From contig JBBDWV010000026.1 of assembly GCA_040902655.1 (NCBI GenBank), forward strand, positions 34,219-98,218: a stretch of DNA of 64,000 nt, written 5' to 3'. The stretch is from Mycobacteriales bacterium (GTDB taxonomy: Bacteria > Actinomycetota > Actinomycetes > Mycobacteriales > SCTD01). This document shows, piece by piece, positions 16,471-24,385 of this stretch. The notes under the pieces are model-generated. The model made no database searches. It was not told where the DNA came from and worked only from the letters and a program-made list of their open reading frames with translations. Position 1 is the stretch's first letter. Every line of letters begins with the position of its first letter. A program made the translations under genes and the position numbers.

Positions 16471-17622
16471 TCAGGACTTCCTGGGGAACAGGCTCTTGCC
16501 CACGATGTGCTTCATCACTTCGATGGAGCCGCCGCCGATCCGGGTCATGCGCGCGTCCACGAAGGCGCGGGCGATCGGGTATTCCGTCACGTAGCCGTAG
16601 CCGCCGAACAGCTGGACGCACTCGTCCATGACCCGTCCCTGCAGCTGCGTGGTCGTCATCTTGGCCATGGCCGCATCGAGCGAGTCCAGTCCTCCGGCGA
16701 CGTGCAGCTCGAGGCAGCGGTCCACCAGGACGCGCTGCGCCAGCACGTCGGCGTGCAGCTGCGCGAGGGTGAACTGGGTGTTCTGGAAATCGGCCAGCGT
16801 CTGCCCGAACATCTCCCGCTCGCGTACATAGGTGACCGTCCAGGCCAGCGCGGCCTCGCACGAGGACACCGCGCGCACGGCCTGCACAAGTCGCTCCTGC
16901 GCGAGCTCCTCCATCAGGTGGTAGAAGCCGCGACCCGCACCGCCTAGCAGGTTGGTCGTCGGGACGCGGACGTCGGAGAAGAAGAGTTCTGCCGTGTCCT
17001 GCGCCTTGCAGCCGATCTTGTCCAGGCTGCGCCCGCGGGTGAAGCCCGGCCGATCGGTCTCGACGAGCAGCAGACTGACGCCCTTGGCGCCGGGCACCTC
17101 CTCGGTGCGGCAGGCGAGCACGAGCAGGTCTGCGGTGTGCCCGTTCGTGATCCATGTCTTCTGGCCGTTGACGACATAGTCGTCCCCGTCGCGGACGGCG
17201 GAGGTGCGCAGGTTCTGCAGGTCGCTGCCTCCCGAGGGCTCCGACATGCAGACCGCCGCGACGACCTCTCCGGACACCATCCCGGGCAGCCAGTGCTGCT
17301 TCTGCTCCTCGCTGCCGAAGTGCACGAGGTACGGCGCCACGATGTCGGACTGCAGGTAGAAGGTGGGAGCTACGGCGCCGACCCGGGCCATCTCCTCGGT
17401 CACGACCGCGCTGTACAGGAAGTCGCTGCTGCCGCCGCCGTACTCCTCGGGCACCATCGGGCACAGGATCCCGACTGCTCCGGCCTTGAGCCACACGTCC
17501 CGCGGGACCATTCCAGCCTTCTCCCACTCCGCGTAGTGCGGGGAGATCTCGGCCGCGATGAAGCGTCGGACGGTGTCGCGGAACATCTCGTGCTCGGCGG
17601 AGAACAGGCTCCTAGGGATCAC
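16471..17622 (-). CDS. acyl-CoA dehydrogenase family flavoprotein lacking the usual catalytic base
   Basis: 383 residues, full length for the family. The order is an N-terminal helical domain, the beta-domain with MSEPSGGSDLQNLRTSAV (FAD-binding region), then a C-terminal helical domain with LFGGYGYVTEYPIARAFVDA. These enzymes desaturate acyl-CoA and pass electrons to ETF. The position of the MCAD base (IYEGT) reads I362-G-G-G-S, and the alternative LCAD-type base (A-L-E-W-T in relatives) reads L-A260-W-T. Both usual glutamates therefore seem absent. It may be a variant using another residue, or a non-classical enzyme. It is divergent from a thiolase gene across a region with a 23-bp palindrome. 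Confidence 0.93.
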   Translation of the reverse strand: MIPRSLFSAEHEMFRDTVRRFIAAEISPHYAEWEKAGMVPRDVWLKAGAVGILCPMVPEEYGGGSSDFLYSAVVTEEMARVGAVAPTFYLQSDIVAPYLVHFGSEEQKQHWLPGMVSGEVVAAVCMSEPSGGSDLQNLRTSAVRDGDDYVVNGQKTWITNGHTADLLVLACRTEEVPGAKGVSLLLVETDRPGFTRGRSLDKIGCKAQDTAELFFSDVRVPTTNLLGGAGRGFYHLMEELAQERLVQAVRAVSSCEAALAWTVTYVREREMFGQTLADFQNTQFTLAQLHADVLAQRVLVDRCLELHVAGGLDSLDAAMAKMTTTQLQGRVMDECVQLFGGYGYVTEYPIARAFVDARMTRIGGGSIEVMKHIVGKSLFPRKS

Positions 17623-17723
17623 ATCGTCCTTCCGGGCCAGCGCGAAATTGGTAGAACTCTTCCGTTACTCGAATCTCGCATTGCCATCGGCTGGCTGTCA
17701 ACTCGCGCCTGCTTGGGCTCAGC

Positions 17724-17746
17724 CACGTCAAGGGGACCTTGACGTG
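17724..17746. promoter_or_regulatory. 23-bp perfect palindrome in a divergent promoter region
   Basis: 10-bp arms CACGTCAAGG (17724-17733) and CCTTGACGTG (17737-17746) around GGA. It lies between the acyl-CoA dehydrogenase gene (minus strand, starting at 17622) and the first thiolase gene (plus strand). This is the expected place for a dimeric repressor controlling both operons. The cognate regulator is unknown; the IclR protein at 39449 is the only regulator in the block, and a TetR-type repressor elsewhere is equally possible. Confidence 0.7.
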
Positions 17747-17873
17747 ACTGCCGCGCCCATGTCACTGTTCGACTATTGGAAGATTTGTTCAGTACCTTGG
17801 AAGGCACGTGACGCCGGTACTCCTGCGGAGGACCGCGCTCAGCAGGCGTCCCAGACGCCGGGAAGGCACGCCC

Positions 17874-18992
17874 TTGAGCACAGCAGCAGTGGCACTGGTC
17901 GGGGTCGGACAGACCCGCCTGCAACGGGACGTCGCGCATCAGAGCCTGGAAGAGATGGTCTTCGACGCCTCTCGCGCCGCCCTCGCCGACGCGGGCCTCA
18001 CGATCGCCGACATCGATGCGGTGATGCTCTCCACGACGGATCAGGTCGAGGGCCGGGTGATCGAGAGCATGGTCACCAACGGCGCGGCCGGCGGTGTCGG
18101 ACGAGACGTCACCACCATCACGTCCGCCGGCGAGCACGCCCTCATCTACGGCTACCTGCGATTGCGGGCGGGGCAGTCGCGACGCGTGCTGGTCGTGGTC
18201 TGGAGCAAGGAGTCCGAGAGCATGGACTCCGCCCACGCAGATCTGCTGGGCGCCGAGCCCTTCCTGCTGCGGCCGCTCGGGATGACGTCCGTCGTGGCAG
18301 CCGGGCTGCAGGCAAGTGCCTACGCCGCGCGCCACGGGCTGGAGGAGGCGGTCGTGCAGGGCGTGCGTGAGGCCAGCGCACGCCAGACCGCTCGTGTGCA
18401 CCCGGACCTGGGCTCCACGACGGACGGGCATGTCGCGGCGTGGCCGCTCACCGACGCCGATCTGCCGCAGGGCTGCGACGCGGCGTGTGCCGCCGTGCTC
18501 GTGGTCGCCGACGAGGTTACCGCCGAGCACGTGCCGGCCTGGATCTCCGGCGTCGGCTGGGTGACCGAGCGCTACGACCTGGGCGGGCGGGACCTGACCC
18601 GCTTCGAGGCGCTCGAGGCGGCGACCGAAATGGCCCTGGGAGCTGGCGGTTCCGCTGCCTCGGCCGATGTCGTCGAGGTGCAGCAGATCAGCTCGGTGGG
18701 GCTGCTTGCCGCGCTCGAGGCGCTCGGCCTGGCCCCGGACGGCAAGGGCGCCGATGTGGTGACGCGCAGCGCCCCGGTCGTGAACCCCTCGGGCGGCAAC
18801 CTGTTCGCGAACCCCGGCAACGCCGCAGGTGTGCTCAGGCTGCTCGCGGCGGCCCAGCAGGTGCGGGGCCGGGCGGGTGAGGTGCAGGTCACCCCCCAGC
18901 CGACCAGCGCCGTCGGTGCGGCCCTCCACGGGCTGGCCGGCCAGGGCGCCGCAGTCGTGGCGTTCACCTCCGAGCAGGGAGCGGCAGCCTGA
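17874..18992 (+). CDS. thiolase-superfamily protein (SCP-x/Ltp2-like), no catalytic Cys
   Basis: 372 residues from a TTG with GGAAGG 7 nt upstream. A GTG at 17808 in the same frame would add an unlike Arg-rich leader. The thiolase fold is visible: VALVGVGQTRLQRDVAHQ, LEEMVFDASRAALADAGL, and the late NPSGGNLFANPGNAAG. The nucleophilic Cys of thiolases is replaced (TITSAGEHALIYG), and the GHP histidine reads A-N-P. Such proteins include aldolases like Ltp2, which cleave beta-hydroxyacyl-CoA side chains together with a DUF35 partner. The next thiolase gene overlaps by 1 bp and a DUF35 gene follows. Confidence 0.85.
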   Translation: MSTAAVALVGVGQTRLQRDVAHQSLEEMVFDASRAALADAGLTIADIDAVMLSTTDQVEGRVIESMVTNGAAGGVGRDVTTITSAGEHALIYGYLRLRAGQSRRVLVVVWSKESESMDSAHADLLGAEPFLLRPLGMTSVVAAGLQASAYAARHGLEEAVVQGVREASARQTARVHPDLGSTTDGHVAAWPLTDADLPQGCDAACAAVLVVADEVTAEHVPAWISGVGWVTERYDLGGRDLTRFEALEAATEMALGAGGSAASADVVEVQQISSVGLLAALEALGLAPDGKGADVVTRSAPVVNPSGGNLFANPGNAAGVLRLLAAAQQVRGRAGEVQVTPQPTSAVGAALHGLAGQGAAVVAFTSEQGAAA

Positions 18993-20188
18993 TGGGCAAC
19001 GTCGGGATCGTGGGAGTCGGGCAGACCGCCTTCCAGAAGACGCGCACGGACGTCACCTACCCCGAGCTCGTCCGCGAGGGCGCGATGCTCGCCCTCGACG
19101 ACGCGGGTCTGACGATGGACGACGTCGAGGCGGTCGTGGTCCCGCTCGCGCCCGATGCGCTCATCGGCATCGGCAACGGCGAGCGCTGGTGCATCGATGC
19201 GCTCGGGGCGCAGGGCAAGCCCTTCATGCGGGTGAACACCGGTGGCGCCACCGGCCTCACCGCCGTCCAGGCCGGCTACATGCAGGTCGCCTCGGGCATG
19301 TTCGACGTCGTGCTGGTGACCGGCGCCGACCGGGTTTCGGAGTCCAACTCCGCGCAATCGGTGCTCAACAAGATGTGGGACGTCGCCTACGAGCGGCCGT
19401 TCCCGCTGAACACGATCACCATGCTGGCCCTGTCCGCTCAGCGCTACAACGCGATGTACGGCGCGGACGAGCGGGACATGGCGCGCGTCACGGTGAAGAA
19501 CCGCCGGCATGCATCACTGAACCCCAAGGCCCATCTGCGCAAGACCATCACTGAGGACGAGGTGCTCGGCACCCGGATGATCTCGTGGCCGCTGAAGCTC
19601 GCCGACCTGTGCCCGTCCTCGACAGGCGCCGCCGCTGTGGTCCTGGTCAGCGAGCGATATGCCCGCCGGCTGGACAAGCCGGTCGCCTGGGTGCGGGGTA
19701 TCGGCCAGAGTAGCGAGACGTTCTGGATGGGTGACCGGGTGGGACCAGCGAACGTCGGCGACCACGCCGATGCCGACGCGCTCGGCGACGCGATCCAGAG
19801 CGCTTACGACCAGGCGGGCATCAACGACCCTTGCTCGCAGATCGACGTCGCCGAGTTGTACGCGCCGTTCTCGAGCGTTGAGCTTCATGCCATCGAGGCC
19901 GCCGGCCTCTGCGGCAAGGGCGAGTCCTTCGGCCGCATCGCCGCGGGGGAGTTCGCACTCGGCGCAGAGGGGCCCGTCGTGAACCCTTCCGGCGGCACGC
20001 TGGCGACCAACCCGATCGCCGTCACCGGACTTGTCAGGGCGGCTGAGGTCGCTTTGCAGGTGACCGGACGGGCAGATGCCCACCAGGTGCCCGGCGCCTC
20101 GGTGGGTCTGGCCACCGCCATCGGTGGCGACCACCAGTTCTACGCATCCCTGGTCCTGGCCAACCACCTCGAGGAGATCGCCCGATGA
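18992..20188 (+). CDS. thiolase-superfamily protein, no catalytic Cys (second copy)
   Basis: 398 residues. N-terminal MGNVGIVGVGQTAFQKTRT and LVREGAMLALDDAGLTMDD; centre VNTGGATGLTAVQAGYMQ, where ordinary thiolases have the active Cys; C-terminal VNPSGGTLATNPIAVTG, where the usual GHP histidine is Asn. VAELYAPFSSVELHAIEAAG corresponds to the DCFS-ELL-EALG segment of SCP-x thiolases. It probably pairs with the preceding protein and the DUF35 protein in a multi-subunit aldolase or acyltransferase complex. Both flanking genes overlap it by 1-4 bp, so the three subunits are translationally coupled. Confidence 0.88.
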   Translation: MGNVGIVGVGQTAFQKTRTDVTYPELVREGAMLALDDAGLTMDDVEAVVVPLAPDALIGIGNGERWCIDALGAQGKPFMRVNTGGATGLTAVQAGYMQVASGMFDVVLVTGADRVSESNSAQSVLNKMWDVAYERPFPLNTITMLALSAQRYNAMYGADERDMARVTVKNRRHASLNPKAHLRKTITEDEVLGTRMISWPLKLADLCPSSTGAAAVVLVSERYARRLDKPVAWVRGIGQSSETFWMGDRVGPANVGDHADADALGDAIQSAYDQAGINDPCSQIDVAELYAPFSSVELHAIEAAGLCGKGESFGRIAAGEFALGAEGPVVNPSGGTLATNPIAVTGLVRAAEVALQVTGRADAHQVPGASVGLATAIGGDHQFYASLVLANHLEEIAR

Positions 20189-20706
20189 CCGTCACTACGC
20201 CGCAGACCACGTCCGAGCCGGTGTTCTTCGAGCAGACCTGGGACCTGTCCTACCGGCACGCCCTGGGCGAGACCGTCGGTAGCTTCCTGCAGGGCGTCAA
20301 GGACAAGAAGCTCCTCGGGCGTCGGTGCCCGGTGTGCACGCGAGTGTTGTTCCCGGCCCGGTCCTTCTGCGACCGCGATCACGTCGCCACCGAGGAGTAC
20401 GTGGAGGTCGGCCACACCGGTGTACTGGAGATGTTCACCATCGTGTACGAGGCCTTCCCCGGCATGCGGGTGGCACCGCCGTACGTGCTGGCGTACGCGC
20501 TGCTCGACGGGGCGGACACCGCCGTCGTGGGCTACGTGAAGGGTATGGACCTCTCGGACGTCAAAGCTGCCTCCGGCCGGCTGACCGTCGGGACCCCGCT
20601 GGTCGTGCGCTTCCAGGAAAAGCCGGAGGGCGCGGTCACAGACTTCTGGTTCGAGCTGGCCGATTCGGGCGAGGAGACTGCCGGCGCCGCGCCCGACCTC
20701 GGATGA
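20185..20706 (+). CDS. Zn-ribbon/OB-fold DUF35 protein
   Basis: 173 residues. A rubredoxin-like zinc ribbon (RRCPVCTRVLFPARSFCDRD; C-x2-C and a later Cys) is followed by the OB-fold (VEVGHTGVLEMFTIVYEAFP, PPYVLAYALLDG). DUF35 partners bind thiolase-like proteins and hold the acyl-CoA substrate, as in Ltp2-ChsH2 and archaeal thiolase complexes. The N-terminal extension of about 45 residues (YRHALGETVGSFLQGVKDKK) is typical for this group. It overlaps both neighbours by 4 bp. A structural or substrate-channelling subunit of the complex with the two preceding proteins is the best reading. Confidence 0.9.
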   Translation: MTVTTPQTTSEPVFFEQTWDLSYRHALGETVGSFLQGVKDKKLLGRRCPVCTRVLFPARSFCDRDHVATEEYVEVGHTGVLEMFTIVYEAFPGMRVAPPYVLAYALLDGADTAVVGYVKGMDLSDVKAASGRLTVGTPLVVRFQEKPEGAVTDFWFELADSGEETAGAAPDLG

Positions 20707-22010
20707 GCTGCAGCGCACGCGTCGCGGTCATCGGCGCCGGGGCAGCCGGTCTCAGCTCTGCGCGGCACCTGCTGGAGGCCGGGCACGAGGTGACCGTGTT
20801 CGAGTTGGGCTCCTACGTCGGCGGCCTTTGGGTCTACGACAACGACAACGGGCTCAGCGCGGCGTACGCCTCGCTGCACATCAACTCCGAGCCTCGGGTC
20901 ACCCACTTCCGCGGCCTGCCGTTCGAGGACACGTCGTCGCTGTTTCCCTCGCACCGGGAGGTCAGCGACTACCTCGACCGGGTGGCGGACGTGTGCGGGA
21001 TCCGCCCGCACATCCGCTTCAACTGCCGCGTCGTCGACGTGTCACCGCTCGGTGGAGCGCCCGAGGCGGGCTGGGCGGTGCGCCTCCAGGACGGGAGGAC
21101 GGAGGAGTTCGACGCCGTCGTCGTCAGCTCCGGTCATCAGGGCGTGCCGGCGCACCCGGAGTGGGCCGCGCAGTTCGCGGGCGAATACCTGCACTCGCAC
21201 GACTACCGCGAGCCCGAGCCGTTCCGCGGCAAAACCGTGCTGGTCGTCGGCGTCGGCAACAGCGGGCTCGACATCGCAGCGGACCTGGCGCCGGTGGCGG
21301 CCCGCACGTACAGCGCCGCTCGCTCACCGGTCCTCATCATGCCGAGGATGATGTTCGGCGTGCCGACGGCGCGCGTGCTGGCCAAGGTCATGAAGCCCTG
21401 GATGCCGTGGGTCGTGCAGCGCCAGGTCCTGCGGACGATCAGCCGCATCTTCAACGGCCCCATGGAGAAATGGGGCTTTCGCACCCCGGTGACGCGCACC
21501 CACCCGGCGAGTAGCGCCACCTACATGTCCTACGTCGCCTACCGCAAGATCCTGGTCAAGCCGGGCGTCATGGGGGTCTCGGGACGGACGGTGACCTTCA
21601 GCGACGGCGACAGCATCGACGTCGACGTGGTGATCGGTGCGACGGGCTACGAGGTGGACCTGCCGTTCCTGTCGCCAGAGATCTCACCCGTCGTGGGTCG
21701 ACGGCTGGAGGCCTACCGGCGCATCGTGCACCCGGACTGGCCGGGCCTATACTTCGTCGGCTTCTTCAACGTCAGTGGAGGGGCGAACATCTCCATGATG
21801 GACGTGCAGACGCAGTGGCTGGCCCGGCTCGTGAGCGGGGAGGCCGAGCTGCCCTCGCGCGATGAGATGCTGGCCGACATCGCTGCTGAGCAGGCCTTCC
21901 TGTCCAGCCACTACCCAGGGGCGGCGCGGTACGGACTGGAGCTGGATCCCGTGCGCTACCGCAAGCAGATGGCCCGCGAGCTCGAGTCCTCTGCACGGGC
22001 GGGTGTCTGA
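20703..22010 (+). CDS. flavin-containing monooxygenase (class B, FMO/BVMO-like)
   Basis: 435 residues from the ATG that overlaps the DUF35 stop. FAD Rossmann motif VAVIGAGAAGLSSARHL; FMO signature region FAGEYLHSHDYREPEPFRGK directly before the NADPH Rossmann motif VLVVGVGNSGLDIA; later VIGATGYEVDLPFL. Such enzymes use NADPH and O2 to insert oxygen into ketones (Baeyer-Villiger) or to hydroxylate N or S. Its place between two thiolase/DUF35 modules suggests oxidation of a keto-acyl intermediate or a ring ketone. A longer frame upstream is only the shadow of the DUF35 gene. The substrate is not deducible. Confidence 0.9.
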   Translation: MSCSARVAVIGAGAAGLSSARHLLEAGHEVTVFELGSYVGGLWVYDNDNGLSAAYASLHINSEPRVTHFRGLPFEDTSSLFPSHREVSDYLDRVADVCGIRPHIRFNCRVVDVSPLGGAPEAGWAVRLQDGRTEEFDAVVVSSGHQGVPAHPEWAAQFAGEYLHSHDYREPEPFRGKTVLVVGVGNSGLDIAADLAPVAARTYSAARSPVLIMPRMMFGVPTARVLAKVMKPWMPWVVQRQVLRTISRIFNGPMEKWGFRTPVTRTHPASSATYMSYVAYRKILVKPGVMGVSGRTVTFSDGDSIDVDVVIGATGYEVDLPFLSPEISPVVGRRLEAYRRIVHPDWPGLYFVGFFNVSGGANISMMDVQTQWLARLVSGEAELPSRDEMLADIAAEQAFLSSHYPGAARYGLELDPVRYRKQMARELESSARAGV

Positions 22011-23169
22011 AGTGTCCTTGCGCGCAGCCGCGGCCGTCGTCGGGATCGGCGAGACCGAATACACGCGCCGGAGCGCGAAGACCTCGATGGAACTGCAGTT
22101 CGAGGCGTCGCTCACGGCTGTGGCCGACGCCGGACTGACGCCCCGGGACATCGACGGCGTCATCCCCGTCGGGATCACCGGAGCGCCGGCCGAGCAGTAT
22201 GTCGCCAACTTCGGGATCGAGGACCTGCGCTTCTCGGCGCTCATCCCGCACGGTGGGGCCAGCGGCATCGGAGCACTGCAGGCCGCAGCCGCCGCGATCG
22301 CGACCGGCGTGTGCGAGACCGTGCTCGTCGCGGCCGGGCGCAATGTCAGCTCCGGCGCCAGGGCAGGCGTCCGCATCCACTCGATGCCGCAGTTCCACCT
22401 CGTCACCGAGTTCGAGCGGCCCATCGGCGCCACAGCACCGGCGCAGCTCTACGCGCCGATGGCCCGCCGCCACATGGAGCTGTACGGCACGACCAGCGCG
22501 CAGTTCGGCGAGATCGCCGTGACCATGCGCGAACACGCGCTGCTGCACGGCAACGCGGTGATGACAAAGCCGATCACGCTGGAGGACCACCAGCAGTCAC
22601 GGATGATCGCCGATCCGTTCCGCCTGCTCGACTGCAGCCTGGAGAGCGACGGTGGAGCCGCCTTCGTGGTCACCTCGGCCGAGCGCGCGAGGGACCTCCG
22701 CCAGCCCAGCGTCGAGCTGCAGGGGGTAGCCATGGGGCACCCGCACTCGCCGAGCTCCATCACGCAGCGCGACGACATGACGAGGATCGGCATCGCCAAG
22801 GCGGCGCCGGTTGCCTTCGGGATGGCCGGGCTCGGTCCCGAAGACATGGACGTCGCCGAGATCTACGACTGCTTCACCTACGTGGTGCTTTGCCAGCTGG
22901 AGGACCTGGGGTTCTGCGCCAAGGGCGAGGGCGGCCGCTTCGTCGAGGGCGGTCGGCTGCGGCTGGACGGCGCGCTGCCCACCAATACCCACGGGGGGCT
23001 GCTGTCGCAGGGGCACATGCTGGGGATGAACCACATCGTGGAACTCGTCCGACAGCTGCGTGGGCAGGCCGGGCGAGCGCAGGTGGCGGGTGCCGAAGTG
23101 GGTCTGGCCACCGGCTACGGCGACATGGGCGACGGCGGACTGGCCGTCATGGCACGGGGACGCGGATGA
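22003..23169 (+). CDS. thiolase-superfamily protein (third copy)
   Basis: 388 residues from GTG 22003, overlapping the monooxygenase stop. A second GTG at 22012 is an alternative start. AAAVVGIGETEYTRRSAKTS opens the fold. The nucleophile region reads PHGGASGIGALQAAAAAI without Cys. Unlike the first two copies it keeps the C-terminal histidine in LLSQGHMLGMNH and has AEIYDCFTYVVLCQLEDLGF. It therefore resembles SCP-x/Ltp-type proteins more closely and may have a distinct function, for example aldol cleavage. It is followed with a 4-bp overlap by a second DUF35 protein, making a second module. Confidence 0.87.
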   Translation: MSEVSLRAAAAVVGIGETEYTRRSAKTSMELQFEASLTAVADAGLTPRDIDGVIPVGITGAPAEQYVANFGIEDLRFSALIPHGGASGIGALQAAAAAIATGVCETVLVAAGRNVSSGARAGVRIHSMPQFHLVTEFERPIGATAPAQLYAPMARRHMELYGTTSAQFGEIAVTMREHALLHGNAVMTKPITLEDHQQSRMIADPFRLLDCSLESDGGAAFVVTSAERARDLRQPSVELQGVAMGHPHSPSSITQRDDMTRIGIAKAAPVAFGMAGLGPEDMDVAEIYDCFTYVVLCQLEDLGFCAKGEGGRFVEGGRLRLDGALPTNTHGGLLSQGHMLGMNHIVELVRQLRGQAGRAQVAGAEVGLATGYGDMGDGGLAVMARGRG

Positions 23170-23585
23170 GCGACGGAGGGCCGGTGGCCGGACTGGCAGC
23201 GGACTACTGGAGGGGCGCCGAGCGGGGGGAGCTCGTGCTCCAGCAGTGCTTGCACTGCGGGCTGGTGCGGCACTACCCGCAGGTGCTGTGCCCGCGGTGC
23301 ACGTCCTTCGAGGTCGGGCCGCTGGTCGCGACTGGACGCGGGACGGTGCACAGCTGGACCGTCGCGCACCATCCCTACGACCCGGTATTCGCAGACGAGG
23401 TGCCGTACGTCCTGCTCACGGTCGACATGGAGGAGGGCGTGCGCGTGCTGGGGCGCTTCCCGGAGGCTGACGGGCTGTGTCTGGGCCTGCCCGTGCAGCT
23501 GGGCTTCACGCGCGACGGCACCGCTCAGCCGCGCCCGGTCTTCTCCCGCCGCGTCGCTGACGCCGGCGCAGCAGCGGGAGACTGA
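23166..23585 (+). CDS. Zn-ribbon/OB-fold DUF35 protein (second copy)
   Basis: 139 residues. The zinc ribbon is complete, with two C-x2-C pairs (LQQCLHCGLVRHYPQVLCPR and the following CT); the OB-fold includes GRGTVHSWTVAHHPYDP and VPYVLLTVDMEEGVRVLG. It is shorter than the first DUF35 protein and lacks its long N-terminal helix. It should partner the thiolase-like protein just upstream, whose stop it overlaps by 4 bp. The enoyl-CoA hydratase gene follows after 5 bp, so hydration and cleavage may be consecutive reactions as in steroid side-chain degradation. Confidence 0.9.
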   Translation: MSDGGPVAGLAADYWRGAERGELVLQQCLHCGLVRHYPQVLCPRCTSFEVGPLVATGRGTVHSWTVAHHPYDPVFADEVPYVLLTVDMEEGVRVLGRFPEADGLCLGLPVQLGFTRDGTAQPRPVFSRRVADAGAAAGD

Positions 23586-23590
23586 GCACC

Positions 23591-24358
23591 ATGCCGACAC
23601 CCAAGGTCCTGGTGGACGTCCACGACGGGTTGATGGTGATCACTCTCAACCGGCCCGAGGTGAAGAACGCCATCGACCGCGATGTGTCGTACGGCGTCTG
23701 CGCCGCCGTGGACGAGCTCGACGCGCGGGATGACCTGCGCGTCGGGATCCTCACCGGCGCCGGCGGGACCTTCTGCTCGGGAATGGACCTGGTGGCTTTC
23801 CTGCGCGGAGAGTCCCCGCGGGTGAAGGGCCGGGGGATCCTGGGCATCGCGCGCACGCCACCGGACAAGCCGCTCATCGCCGCGGTCGAGGGGTACGCGC
23901 TGGCCGGGGGGTTCGAGGCCGTCCTGGCCTGCGACCTGGTGGTCGCCTCGAGCGAGGCGCAGTTCGGCCTGCCAGAGGCCCGTCGCGGCCTGGCGGCCGC
24001 GGCGGGCGGGCTGATCCGGCTGCCCCGCCTGGTCCCGCAGCGCGTGGCGATGGAGCTCGCCCTGACGGGCGCCCCGGTCGATGCTGGGCGGCTGCACCAC
24101 TTCGGCCTGGTGAACCGGATCGTCGCGCCGGGGCAGGCGCTGGCCGAGAGCAGACTGCTGGCCGAGCAGATCATCGCGAACGCGCCGCTGTCGGTCGCGG
24201 CCAGCAAGCGCGTGATCCTGGCTCAGCGCGACTGGTCAGCGCAGGACAGCTTCGACCGCCAGGACGAGATCACCGCTGAGGTCCTGGCGTCCGAGGACGC
24301 GCGCGAAGGGGCCGCCGCCTTCGCCGAGAAGCGGCCGGCCCGCTGGACCGGTCGCTGA
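23591..24358 (+). CDS. enoyl-CoA hydratase/isomerase (crotonase family)
   Basis: 255 residues. VITLNRPEVKNAID, TFCSGMDLVAFLRGE (oxyanion-hole region), ALAGGFEAVLACDLVVASSE and AQFGLPEARRGL show the crotonase fold. Both glutamates used for hydration are present (AGGFE and LPE). Acts on 2-enoyl-CoA to give 3-hydroxyacyl-CoA, or carries out a related isomerisation. It is the last gene of a seven-gene plus-strand run that starts with the first thiolase gene, and it is convergent with the ferredoxin reductase gene 27 bp on. Confidence 0.92.
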   Translation: MPTPKVLVDVHDGLMVITLNRPEVKNAIDRDVSYGVCAAVDELDARDDLRVGILTGAGGTFCSGMDLVAFLRGESPRVKGRGILGIARTPPDKPLIAAVEGYALAGGFEAVLACDLVVASSEAQFGLPEARRGLAAAAGGLIRLPRLVPQRVAMELALTGAPVDAGRLHHFGLVNRIVAPGQALAESRLLAEQIIANAPLSVAASKRVILAQRDWSAQDSFDRQDEITAEVLASEDAREGAAAFAEKRPARWTGR

Positions 24359-24385
24359 CCGCTCGCCCGAGCCTCCGGGCCCGGC

